From: Yeosuana marina
GTDB taxonomy: Bacteria > Bacteroidota > Bacteroidia > Flavobacteriales > Flavobacteriaceae
NCBI RefSeq assembly: GCF_011762485.1
Contig: NZ_JAAKGI010000025.1
Location: 45,228 to 109,227 of the forward strand
DNA: 64,000 nt
Direction: 5' to 3'
Notes under the pieces: generated by a model
The model's input: the letters and a program-made list of their open reading frames with translations, nothing else
Told to the model about the DNA's origin: nothing
The model's database searches: none
Program-made: the position numbers and the translations under genes
Shown: in pieces, positions 1 to 7,900 of the stretch
Layout: each line of letters opens with the position of its first letter
Position numbering within the stretch: position 1 is the stretch's first letter

Positions 1-1784
1 ATATCAGTAATGATGGAAAAAATGTATTTGATTTAAATGAGAAAATAGCTGAAATTTCACAAGGAGCTACTAATCCATTAAACATCTCTTTCTATTCCAC
101 GAGGCAAAATGCAGAGGATAAATTAAATGCGTTACCAATGCAGTATACCAATGTAACCAATCCGCAAACCATCTATGTGAGGATTGAAGGTAACAATTCA
201 ATATGTTATGTCATTGAAGACTTAGGAATCAATATTATTGCAGCGCCAGAGGTATCTCAAGCGAATCCCTATATTCTTTGTGATAATGATTATGATGGGA
301 TTACTACTTTTAATTTAGAAACTGCAGATTTTCAACTTTTAGATAGAATCACGACAGACCTAGCGATAACCTATTTTGAAAATGAAGAAGATGTTGAAGA
401 TATTTCAAAAGAAATAGCAAACCCAACTAATTACACAAACATTAGTAATCCTCAAACAGTTTTTATTAAGGTTACCAATATACTCACCGGTTGCTATAGT
501 GTTGTTCCATTAGATTTAGTTGTTAATACACCGTATCCAACAAATTCTATCGGAACTATTGAAATTTGTGATAATAACACTAATACTTTTGATTTATCTC
601 AAGTTAACAATATGATTGTTGATGATCCAAACAATGTCATAATTAGTTATCATAACTCTTTAGTAGAAGCTCAAGCCAATACAAACATATTACCAGATAC
701 ATATAACTATACCACTAGTTTTAATACATTTTTCGTTAGAATTGAAGATCCCAATACGGGTTGTGTCATCACACCATCATTTAATTTACAAATAAACCCT
801 AATCCTGCTGCTTTAGCGCCGCCCAGTTTAGTTGGCTGTGATGATGATTATGATGGCTTTTTAGCGTTTGATTTGTCACAACAAAAAAACATAATAATAG
901 GATCAGAAAATCCAAATGATTTTACAGTAACCTATTATACAAGTCAAATTGATGCTGATAGCAAAACTAATCCTCTATCCAATTTACATGCAGCCTTTGA
1001 TGGTGAAATTATTTATGCCAGAATGGAAAGCAATTTAACAGGCTGTTATGATACAACGTCGTTTAGCACTATTGTAAACCCACTGCCAATCATAAATATT
1101 AATGATGTTGTACCTCTATGCCTAAATGATTTGCCTTTGGTTATAGATGCTGGCACAGGAAATTCTGGGGATTCCTATTTATGGTCAACAGGAGAAACTA
1201 CATCAAAAATACAACTTCAACCAGAAGATTTAGGTGATTATTGGGTAACCGTTACATCTCCATTCAATTGTCAAGCAACTAAAGCATTTTCAGTGATTGA
1301 ATCTGAAGAAGCTACTATAAACATGACAAGTACTGTTAACTTTACCGACCCAAATAGTATTACGGTAGAGGTTAGTGGTATTGGCAACTATGTTTATATT
1401 TTGGATGACGGAGAACCACAACTTTCAAACGTTTTTGACAATGTTACTTTTGGTTTACACACCGTAACTGTAAGAGATGTCAATGGATGTCAAGACGTTT
1501 CAAAAGAAGTTATTGTTTTTGATACACCAAAATTTATGACACCCAACAATGATGGTGATTTTGATACTTGGCACATTATAGGTATTGAACAACTTCCTGG
1601 TACCGTCGTTTACATTTATGACAGATATGGAAAACTACTTAAAACATTAACCTCATCCTCACCTGGTTGGGACGGAACTTTCAATGGTCACAATATGCCT
1701 TCAGATGATTATTGGTTTGTAGCCAAAGTAAAAAAAGATGGTCTTTCTTTTGATTTAAGAGGTCATTTCGCATTGAAGCGTTAA
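1..1784 (+). CDS. Secreted repeat protein with gliding motility-type C-terminal sorting domain (5' end outside window)
   Basis: The reading frame is open from base 3 to the stop at 1784, so the gene starts upstream of the window. At least four imperfect repeats of about 100 residues are visible, each running from a CDxDxDG/FDL segment through a YYxSxxDA stretch to a motif like TGCY and ending in VNPxP. The last ~85 residues (TPNNDGDFDTWHI, then YDRYGKLL and GWDGTFNG) match the gliding motility-associated C-terminal domain that directs export by the type IX secretion system (type B sorting). The protein is therefore probably a large cell-surface or secreted adhesin-like protein. The substrate or partner cannot be told from the sequence. 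Confidence 0.85.
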   Translation, partial: ISNDGKNVFDLNEKIAEISQGATNPLNISFYSTRQNAEDKLNALPMQYTNVTNPQTIYVRIEGNNSICYVIEDLGINIIAAPEVSQANPYILCDNDYDGITTFNLETADFQLLDRITTDLAITYFENEEDVEDISKEIANPTNYTNISNPQTVFIKVTNILTGCYSVVPLDLVVNTPYPTNSIGTIEICDNNTNTFDLSQVNNMIVDDPNNVIISYHNSLVEAQANTNILPDTYNYTTSFNTFFVRIEDPNTGCVITPSFNLQINPNPAALAPPSLVGCDDDYDGFLAFDLSQQKNIIIGSENPNDFTVTYYTSQIDADSKTNPLSNLHAAFDGEIIYARMESNLTGCYDTTSFSTIVNPLPIININDVVPLCLNDLPLVIDAGTGNSGDSYLWSTGETTSKIQLQPEDLGDYWVTVTSPFNCQATKAFSVIESEEATINMTSTVNFTDPNSITVEVSGIGNYVYILDDGEPQLSNVFDNVTFGLHTVTVRDVNGCQDVSKEVIVFDTPKFMTPNNDGDFDTWHIIGIEQLPGTVVYIYDRYGKLLKTLTSSSPGWDGTFNGHNMPSDDYWFVAKVKKDGLSFDLRGHFALKR

Positions 1785-1799
1785 CACATATTTTTTACG

Positions 1800-1807
1800 T
1801 AATTTTG
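1800..1807 (+). promoter_or_regulatory. Promoter -7 element of uvrB (TAATTTTG)
   Basis: TAATTTTG fits the Bacteroidota -7 consensus TAnnTTTG. It ends only four bases before the uvrB ATG, so transcription should start at or within a few bases of the start codon. No well-spaced TTG -33 box is obvious; a TTG at 1773-1775 is rather far away. Confidence 0.6.
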
Positions 1808-1811
1808 CTGA

Positions 1812-3815
1812 ATGAAATTCAAAATTCAATCAGAATTTAGTCCAACAGGAGACCAGCCTCAAGCCATATCAGAACTTGTAAAAGGTATCAACTCCAACGA
1901 AACATATCAAACCTTACTTGGTGTAACAGGTTCTGGTAAAACGTTTACCGTAGCTAATGTTATTCAAGAAGTGCAGCGACCTACTTTAGTTTTAGCTCAT
2001 AACAAAACTTTAGCTGCACAGTTATATTCAGAATTCAAACAATTCTTCCCTGATAATGCAGTAGAATATTTTGTCTCGTACTATGATTACTATCAGCCCG
2101 AAGCCTACATTCCTGTTTCTGGTGTTTACATTGAAAAAGATTTATCGATTAATGAGGAAATAGAAAAGATGCGGTTAAGTACGACATCTTCTTTACTCTC
2201 TGGCCGCCGTGATGTCTTGGTAGTTGCCTCTGTATCTTGTTTGTATGGTATTGGAAATCCTGTTGAGTTTCAAAAAAATGTGATTTCATTAGAACGCGAT
2301 CAAGTCATTTCACGAACTAAATTATTACATCGCTTAGTTCAAAGTTTATACTCTAGAACTGAAGGTGAATTCAACCATGGAAATTTCAGAATAAAAGGAG
2401 ATACTGTTGATATTTTTCCAAGTTATGCTGATGATGCCTTTAGAATACACTTTTTTGGTGATGAAATAGAAGACATTGAATCCTTCAATATTCAAACCAA
2501 TCAAATTGTTGAAAAGTACGACAGATTAAATATTTATCCTGCTAATATGTTTGTAACATCACCTGACATATTACAAAATGCCATTAAAGATATTCAAGAC
2601 GATTTAGTAAAACAGCATGATTATTTTAAAGAAATAGGCAAACATCTAGAGGCAAAACGACTTAAAGAGCGCACTGAATTTGATTTAGAAATGATTCGCG
2701 AATTGGGTTATTGTTCAGGTATTGAAAATTATTCTCGTTATTTAGATGGCAGACAACCTGGCTCTCGTCCATTTTGTTTGTTAGATTATTTTCCAGATGA
2801 TTTTTTAATGGTGATTGACGAAAGCCACGTTACCATTTCACAAGTTCATGCTATGTATGGCGGAGACAGAAGTCGAAAAGAGAATTTGGTCGAGTATGGA
2901 TTTAGATTACCGGCTGCTATGGATAACAGACCTTTAAAGTTTGAAGAGTTTGAATCGTTACAAAACCAAGTTATTTATGTAAGTGCAACACCAGCTGATT
3001 ATGAATTACAAAAAACTGATGGTGTGTATGTTGAGCAAGTTATTCGTCCTACAGGCTTATTGGATCCTGTTATTGAAGTACGCCCAAGTTTAAATCAAAT
3101 TGATGACTTAATTGAAGAAATTCAGTTACGTGTCGAAAAAGACGAACGCACCTTAGTAACAACGCTTACTAAGCGTATGGCAGAAGAATTGACTAAGTAT
3201 CTAGATAGAATTCAGATTAGATGTAGATATATTCATAGTGATGTCGATACCTTAGAGCGTGTTGAGATTATGCAGGATTTGCGAAAAGGTTTGTTTGATG
3301 TATTGGTTGGTGTCAACTTATTACGTGAAGGATTAGATTTACCAGAAGTCTCCCTAGTAGCTATTTTAGACGCGGACAAAGAAGGATTTTTACGTTCAGC
3401 AAGATCATTAACTCAAACCGTTGGTAGAGCCGCAAGACACTTAAATGGTAAAGCCATTATGTATGCCGATAAAATTACCAATAGTATGCAAAAAACTATA
3501 GATGAAACTAATTATAGACGAGAGAAACAAATAGCTTATAACACAAAACATAATCTAATTCCGAAAGCTTTAAATAAAAATTTAAACAATGCGCTTACGA
3601 AAAACTCTGTAAGTACCTATAGCTATGAATTAGAAGCATTAAAAGCAGCAGAACCTGAAAGTGAGTATTTAAGCAAACCAGAATTAGAAAAGAAAATTCG
3701 TGAAAAACGCAAACTTATGGAAGAAGCTGCCAAGGCTTTAGACTTTATTGTAGCCGCTAAATTGCGTGACGAAATTAAAGCATATCAGCAAAAACTAGAA
3801 AAGCTAAACGTTTAA
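1812..3815 (+). CDS. uvrB: UvrABC system protein B (excinuclease ABC subunit B)
   Basis: UvrB is the helicase-like damage-verification subunit of nucleotide excision repair. It receives damage from UvrA and recruits UvrC. The 667-residue length is normal. The N-terminus (SEFSPTGDQPQAI) and Walker A GVTGSGKTF (residues about 39-47) are canonical. The beta-hairpin region YVSYYDYYQPEAY-like, the DESH helicase box, the YVSATPADYE motif, the GRAARH motif VI and a C-terminal UVR domain (about 625-660) are all present. The start agrees with the family N-terminus. It lies 27 bases after the upstream secreted-protein gene but carries its own promoter. Confidence 0.97.
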   Translation: MKFKIQSEFSPTGDQPQAISELVKGINSNETYQTLLGVTGSGKTFTVANVIQEVQRPTLVLAHNKTLAAQLYSEFKQFFPDNAVEYFVSYYDYYQPEAYIPVSGVYIEKDLSINEEIEKMRLSTTSSLLSGRRDVLVVASVSCLYGIGNPVEFQKNVISLERDQVISRTKLLHRLVQSLYSRTEGEFNHGNFRIKGDTVDIFPSYADDAFRIHFFGDEIEDIESFNIQTNQIVEKYDRLNIYPANMFVTSPDILQNAIKDIQDDLVKQHDYFKEIGKHLEAKRLKERTEFDLEMIRELGYCSGIENYSRYLDGRQPGSRPFCLLDYFPDDFLMVIDESHVTISQVHAMYGGDRSRKENLVEYGFRLPAAMDNRPLKFEEFESLQNQVIYVSATPADYELQKTDGVYVEQVIRPTGLLDPVIEVRPSLNQIDDLIEEIQLRVEKDERTLVTTLTKRMAEELTKYLDRIQIRCRYIHSDVDTLERVEIMQDLRKGLFDVLVGVNLLREGLDLPEVSLVAILDADKEGFLRSARSLTQTVGRAARHLNGKAIMYADKITNSMQKTIDETNYRREKQIAYNTKHNLIPKALNKNLNNALTKNSVSTYSYELEALKAAEPESEYLSKPELEKKIREKRKLMEEAAKALDFIVAAKLRDEIKAYQQKLEKLNV

Positions 3816-3856
3816 ACCGCTTAGCTTTCATTATGAACCTAACAGAAAGGTTTTAT
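3800..3856 (+). terminator. Weak hairpins at the end of uvrB
   Basis: An 11-base imperfect stem (3800-3810 with 3818-3828, one mismatch) overlaps the uvrB stop codon. A short stem AACC/GGTT (3838-3841, 3849-3852) is followed by TTTT. Either could end uvrB transcription, but both are weaker than the other terminators in the window. Confidence 0.3.
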
Positions 3857-3882
3857 TAACACATTAAAATAAATCTTAACTT

Positions 3883-4293
3883 TTAATTGTATTGCGTTTT
3901 AAAAATATCAATCAACACATCTGGTGGAACAATTTTATTTGGAAAACTTTCCATTAAGTACAAAACTTTAGTTATTGATTCATGACTTAGCCCCATTCTA
4001 AGACCAAAATTATATAATTTAATAACCCCTGAAGAGTTATTGTCACCACCATTATTTTCTATATTCATCAACAAAACTAAGCGATGAAATTGAACAATTC
4101 GCTCACTATGAGATTTTAAATGAATATAGTTAATAGGATTGTCTATCAAATAGTCAAAATCTTCTCGACTAATACCTAATTGTTTTGCAACGCCTAATAA
4201 AAAATTATATTCAATATTTTTTATATCCTTATCGTACTTAGCAAAAGCTATCATTTCCGACAGAAGACTTAGTTTTTCTACTCTATTAATCAT
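3883..4293 (-). CDS. Small all-helical conserved protein, TerB-like
   Basis: A 136-residue soluble protein with no signal peptide or membrane segment. It appears largely helical, with a pattern (LLSEMIAFAKYDKDIKNIEYNFL, GVAKQLGISREDFDYLID) resembling TerB-like tellurite-resistance-fold proteins, in which acidic residues sit early in a helical bundle. The match is by eye and the function is unknown. It lies convergent with uvrB, and its position beside uvrB does not by itself imply a DNA repair role. Start ATG at 4293. Confidence 0.7.
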   Translation of the reverse strand: MINRVEKLSLLSEMIAFAKYDKDIKNIEYNFLLGVAKQLGISREDFDYLIDNPINYIHLKSHSERIVQFHRLVLLMNIENNGGDNNSSGVIKLYNFGLRMGLSHESITKVLYLMESFPNKIVPPDVLIDIFKTQYN

Positions 4294-4652
4294 AAGGGAT
4301 ATGGATTAAATAATTACACTATAAAGTTACAACACAAGCCTACTTTTCTAATCGTTGATATTATGTAAGTTATCGAAAACACTGGGTTGATTCGTCGATA
4401 TTTTTATTTATTTCATCATATAATTTTTGATTTCTATAAAAAATAAGTAAAAATTCAATCTTGGTTGAATGAAAAAAATAAAGACATAAAATATTGATTT
4501 ACAGTATTTTACTGTAAGTTTTTCAAATCATAAAACTTTGATTTTTTTAGTTTTTTTTGAAATAGCTAGAAAAATTCTAAAAACGCTAAAAAAGGATAAG
4601 TATTCAACTAATTTTGCACAAACCGGTTAAAACACTAAGACAGCTTATTAAT
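4294..4652. other. AT-rich intergenic region
   Basis: This 359-base gap holds the divergent upstream regions of the TerB-like gene (minus) and the DUF1456 gene (plus). Apart from the -7 element at 4609-4616 the only structure seen is a six-base inverted repeat TATCGA/TCGATA (4371-4376, 4395-4400) followed by five T. No open frame or RNA gene was recognised. Confidence 0.4.
4609..4616 (+). promoter_or_regulatory. Promoter -7 element of the DUF1456 gene (TAATTTTG)
   Basis: Exact fit to TAnnTTTG, 36 bases before the ATG at 4653. It overlaps a possible in-frame TTG at 4614, which argues that translation starts at the ATG at 4653 and not at that TTG. Confidence 0.5.
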
Positions 4653-4910
4653 ATGACAAATAACGATATTTTAAAAAAATTAAGAGTGGCTCTGAAACTA
4701 AGAGATGACGATATTGTAAAGATTTTAAAACTTGTTGATTTCAGAATTTCTAAAAGTGAACTTGGAGCTTTTTTCAGAAAAGAAGATCACCCTAAATATA
4801 TGGAATGTGGCGACCAAATTTTACGTAATTTTTTGAATGGGTTAGTTATTCATCTGCGTGGTCCTATGCCTAAAAAGGATGATAGTAAAGCAACCACTAA
4901 AAAACCATAA
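4653..4910 (+). CDS. DUF1456 family protein (YehS-like, single domain)
   Basis: An 85-residue protein matching DUF1456: TNNDILKKLRVAL at the start, then DDIVKILKLVDF, KSELGAFFRKEDHPKY and LRNFLNGLVIHLRG. Enterobacterial YehS carries two such domains in about 150 residues; here there is one, with a lysine-rich tail (PMPKKDDSKATTKKP). The molecular function of the family is not known. The ATG at 4653 is preferred over an upstream TTG at 4614 because the family N-terminus begins there and the TTG sits inside a predicted promoter element. Confidence 0.85.
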   Translation: MTNNDILKKLRVALKLRDDDIVKILKLVDFRISKSELGAFFRKEDHPKYMECGDQILRNFLNGLVIHLRGPMPKKDDSKATTKKP

Positions 4911-4931
4911 AAAAATAATTACATATAAAAA

Positions 4932-4959
4932 AAGAGCATTACTAGTTAGTAATGCTCTT
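4932..4959. terminator. Bidirectional terminator between the DUF1456 gene and sucC
   Basis: An 11-base perfect stem (4932-4942 with 4949-4959) closes a six-base TAGTTA loop. On the minus strand a run of seven T follows, so it is a good terminator for sucC. It also ends the convergent DUF1456 transcript. Confidence 0.8.
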
Positions 4960-4978
4960 ATATTAAATTGAGTATCCT

Positions 4979-6169
4979 TTACGATAATACTGCTTGCACC
5001 TTATCTGCTGCTTCCTGAAATTCTACAGCGCTCTGTACATCTAACCCAGAATTATCTATTAATTCTTTAGCGATATCAGCATTTGTTCCTTGTAAACGAA
5101 CAATAATAGGCACATTGATAGTTCCCATATTTTTGTAAGCATCAATAACACCTTGGGCTACACGATCGCAACGTACAATACCACCGAATATGTTAATCAA
5201 AATTGCTTTTACAGCTGGATCTTTTAAAATAATTTTAAATGCTGCCTCAACACGCGCTGCATCAGCTGTTCCTCCTACATCTAAAAAGTTTGCTGGTTCT
5301 CCTCCTGCTTGCTTAATCAAATCCATAGTTGCCATAGCTAAACCTGCTCCATTAACCATACACCCAACATTACCATCTAAATCTACATAATTCAGACCTA
5401 CCTTTTTAGCTTCAACCTCAATAGGATTTTCTTCTCTTAAGTCACGCAAATCAACATAATCTTTATGTCTATAAAGCGCATTATCATCAATAGTAACTTT
5501 GGCATCAACAGCCATAATTTTATTATCACTGGTTTTTAAAACCGGATTAATTTCAAATAGTGATGAATCCGACTTGACATAAGCGGTGTATAGACTAGTA
5601 ACAAACTTTGTCATTTCTTTGAAGGCTGTTCCTGATAGTCCTAAATTGAAAGCAATACGTCTAGCTTGAAACGGCATTAAACCCACACTTGGATCTACTT
5701 CTTCTTTAAAAATTAAATGAGGCGTTTTTTCAGCAACAGTTTCAATGTCCATACCGCCTTCAGTAGAATACATAATCATGTTTCTTCCTTTGGCACGATT
5801 TAATAAAACCGACATATAAAATTCATCTGTTTCGCTTTCACCTGGATAATACACATCTTCAGCAACCAATACTTGATGAACTTTCTTTCCTTCAGCAGAA
5901 GTTTGAGGTGTAATTAAGTTCATTCCAATAATTTGACCTGCTATATCTTCAACTTCTTTTAAATTTTTAGCAAGCTTTACACCGCCACCTTTACCACGTC
6001 CACCTGCATGAACTTGAGCTTTTATAACATACCAACTTGTTCCTGTTTCTGTTGTTAATTGTTTTGCTGCAGTAACAGCTTCTTGAGCATTTTGAGCTAC
6101 AATACCGCGTTGAATACGCACACCAAAACTGCTTAATATTTCTTTACCTTGATATTCGTGTAAATTCAT
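4979..6169 (-). CDS. sucC: Succinate-CoA ligase (ADP-forming) subunit beta
   Basis: The beta subunit of succinyl-CoA synthetase, which interconverts succinyl-CoA and succinate with substrate-level ATP formation in the TCA cycle. It works with an alpha subunit (SucD) that is not in this window. The 396-residue length is standard. The N-terminal ATP-grasp start NLHEYQGKEILSSFGV, the nucleotide site AQVHAGGRGKGGGVK, the CoA-ligase segment with GCMVNGAGLAMATMD and the IFGGIVRCDRVA motif are all intact. It is transcribed alone, from a predicted promoter at 6196-6203 to the terminator at 4932-4959. Confidence 0.96.
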   Translation of the reverse strand: MNLHEYQGKEILSSFGVRIQRGIVAQNAQEAVTAAKQLTTETGTSWYVIKAQVHAGGRGKGGGVKLAKNLKEVEDIAGQIIGMNLITPQTSAEGKKVHQVLVAEDVYYPGESETDEFYMSVLLNRAKGRNMIMYSTEGGMDIETVAEKTPHLIFKEEVDPSVGLMPFQARRIAFNLGLSGTAFKEMTKFVTSLYTAYVKSDSSLFEINPVLKTSDNKIMAVDAKVTIDDNALYRHKDYVDLRDLREENPIEVEAKKVGLNYVDLDGNVGCMVNGAGLAMATMDLIKQAGGEPANFLDVGGTADAARVEAAFKIILKDPAVKAILINIFGGIVRCDRVAQGVIDAYKNMGTINVPIIVRLQGTNADIAKELIDNSGLDVQSAVEFQEAADKVQAVLS

Positions 6170-6195
6170 AATTTGCTTGATAGTATTAATAAGGA

Positions 6196-6203
6196 CAAAT
6201 GTA
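6196..6203 (-). promoter_or_regulatory. Promoter -7 element of sucC (TACATTTG on the minus strand)
   Basis: The plus-strand CAAATGTA reads TACATTTG on the minus strand, an exact TAnnTTTG match 26 bases upstream of the sucC ATG. No clear -33 TTG was found at the usual distance. Confidence 0.5.
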
Positions 6204-6347
6204 TAGAATACCTATTAATTACACTAATGTTTTATTTAGGAATACACTTAGTTTTACTATAAAAATATTTCAGAATGTTAATTAAATAACATTTTGTTTA
6301 ATTTGGATAATAATTGAATTATTTATTTTTAATATTCTTAAAAAAAT

Positions 6348-6355
6348 TACCTTTG
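6348..6355 (+). promoter_or_regulatory. Promoter -7 element of lysA (TACCTTTG)
   Basis: Exact TAnnTTTG match 18 bases before the lysA ATG at 6374. It lies downstream of a possible in-frame TTG at 6314, which makes that upstream start unlikely. Confidence 0.5.
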
Positions 6356-6373
6356 CCAAAAAGTAAATTTAAT

Positions 6374-7603
6374 ATGTTGAAAAGTCAATTGCTAAAAATA
6401 ACAGAAGACTACGGAAGTCCTGTGTATGTGTATGATGCCGAAAAGATTGCATCACAGTATAAAAGATTAACTGATGCATTTAAGGATGTTAAACATCTTA
6501 AAATAAATTATGCTGTAAAGGCGCTTTCAAATATCTCAATTTTAAAGCTATTTAAAACCTTAGGTTCTGGTATTGATACGGTTTCTATACAAGAAGTGCA
6601 ATTAGGTTTGGCTGCAGGCTTTTTACCAGAACAAATTATTTTTACGCCTAATGGTGTTTCATTAGCAGAAATAGAAGAAGCCTCCAAACTAGGAGTACAA
6701 ATTAATATTGATAATCTGTCTATATTAGAGCAATTTGGAACTAAACATCCTAACGTACCTGTTTGTATTAGAATTAATCCACATGTTATGGCTGGCGGAA
6801 ACAGTAATATTTCTGTTGGTCACATAGATTCAAAATTCGGAATTTCCATTCATCAAATTCCGCATTTACTTAGAATTATTGAGAACACTAAAATGACTAT
6901 TAATGGTATCCATATGCATACCGGAAGTGATATTTTAGATATTGATGTGTTTTTATATGCTAGTGAAATTTTGTTTGAAACCGCCAAACAATTTAAAAAC
7001 TTAGAGTTTATCGATTTTGGTTCAGGATTTAAAGTTCCTTACAAACAAGGAGACATTGAAACAAATATTGAAGAATTAGGAAAAAAACTTACCAGAAAAT
7101 TCAATGCGTTCTGTAAAGATTATGGTAAAGATTTAATCTTAGCTTTTGAACCTGGTAAATTTTTAGTGAGTGAGTCTGGTAATTTTTTAACCAAAGTAAA
7201 TGCTGTTAAACAAACAACCTCAACAGTTTTTGCTCAAGTAGACTCTGGTTTTAATCATTTAATACGCCCCATGTTTTATGGCTCGCATCATGAAATTATT
7301 AATATATCTAACCCAAACGGAAGAGAACGTTTTTACACAGTTGTAGGGTATATTTGCGAAACAGATACGTTTGGAAATAATCGTCGGATTAATGAAATTA
7401 ATGAAGGAGACATTTTATGCTTTAAAAACGCTGGAGCCTATTGTTTCTCTATGGCTAGTAATTATAATTCAAGATTTCGTCCAGCTGAAGTATTATGGTA
7501 TAATAAAAAAGCGCATCTCATAAGAAAAAGTGAAACCTTTGATGATATTATAAAAAATCAAGTGGAAATTGATTTTAAAAAAGAAAAGGTTTTGACTAAT
7601 TAA
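6374..7603 (+). CDS. lysA: Diaminopimelate decarboxylase
   Basis: A PLP-dependent fold III decarboxylase that converts meso-diaminopimelate to L-lysine, the last step of lysine synthesis. In the 409-residue protein the PLP lysine lies in NYAVKALSN (about K49). HMHTGSDI, FIDFGSGFKVPY, the phosphate-binding FEPGKFLVSESG and the C-terminal active-site GYICETDTFG with NAGAYCFSMASNYN are all as in LysA. The ATG at 6374 is chosen because the family N-terminus (LLKITEDYGSPVYVYD) starts there. It is monocistronic, with a strong terminator downstream. Confidence 0.93.
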   Translation: MLKSQLLKITEDYGSPVYVYDAEKIASQYKRLTDAFKDVKHLKINYAVKALSNISILKLFKTLGSGIDTVSIQEVQLGLAAGFLPEQIIFTPNGVSLAEIEEASKLGVQINIDNLSILEQFGTKHPNVPVCIRINPHVMAGGNSNISVGHIDSKFGISIHQIPHLLRIIENTKMTINGIHMHTGSDILDIDVFLYASEILFETAKQFKNLEFIDFGSGFKVPYKQGDIETNIEELGKKLTRKFNAFCKDYGKDLILAFEPGKFLVSESGNFLTKVNAVKQTTSTVFAQVDSGFNHLIRPMFYGSHHEIINISNPNGRERFYTVVGYICETDTFGNNRRINEINEGDILCFKNAGAYCFSMASNYNSRFRPAEVLWYNKKAHLIRKSETFDDIIKNQVEIDFKKEKVLTN

Positions 7604-7627
7604 GCCTAGCCAAAATTTCTTAAGTAT

Positions 7628-7660
7628 AAAAGACCTAACATAATGTTGGGTCTTTTTTTT
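7628..7660 (+). terminator. Intrinsic terminator of lysA
   Basis: A 13-base stem with one wobble pair (7628-7640 with 7644-7656) is followed by a T run to 7660. The rest of the 7604-7900 gap shows no gene or clear promoter. Confidence 0.85.
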
Positions 7661-7900
7661 ATTAAAACATTGACATTAAGAGATTTAAATAAAAAACATG
7701 TTTACAAAACAATTAAACACAAAATACCAACTTAATTTTGTGAATATTTTACTATATTTATAATTGTGTTTAATAACAGACTTTTACTTTTACCCTCTCA
7801 AATTCTGCACAGACCTTAATTACTAATAGATTGATTTTTATTATATTTAGCACCATTCCCCTAAGTCTTTTGTAAATAGCATTTTTAATTAAAAGACGAT

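Noticed and set aside
3800..3828. Strong terminator overlapping the uvrB stop codon
   Set aside because: The stem has a mismatch and no T run follows, so it is kept only as a weak candidate.
5190..5390. Plus-strand open frame within sucC
   Set aside because: Lies wholly opposite the conserved sucC frame and shows no family features.
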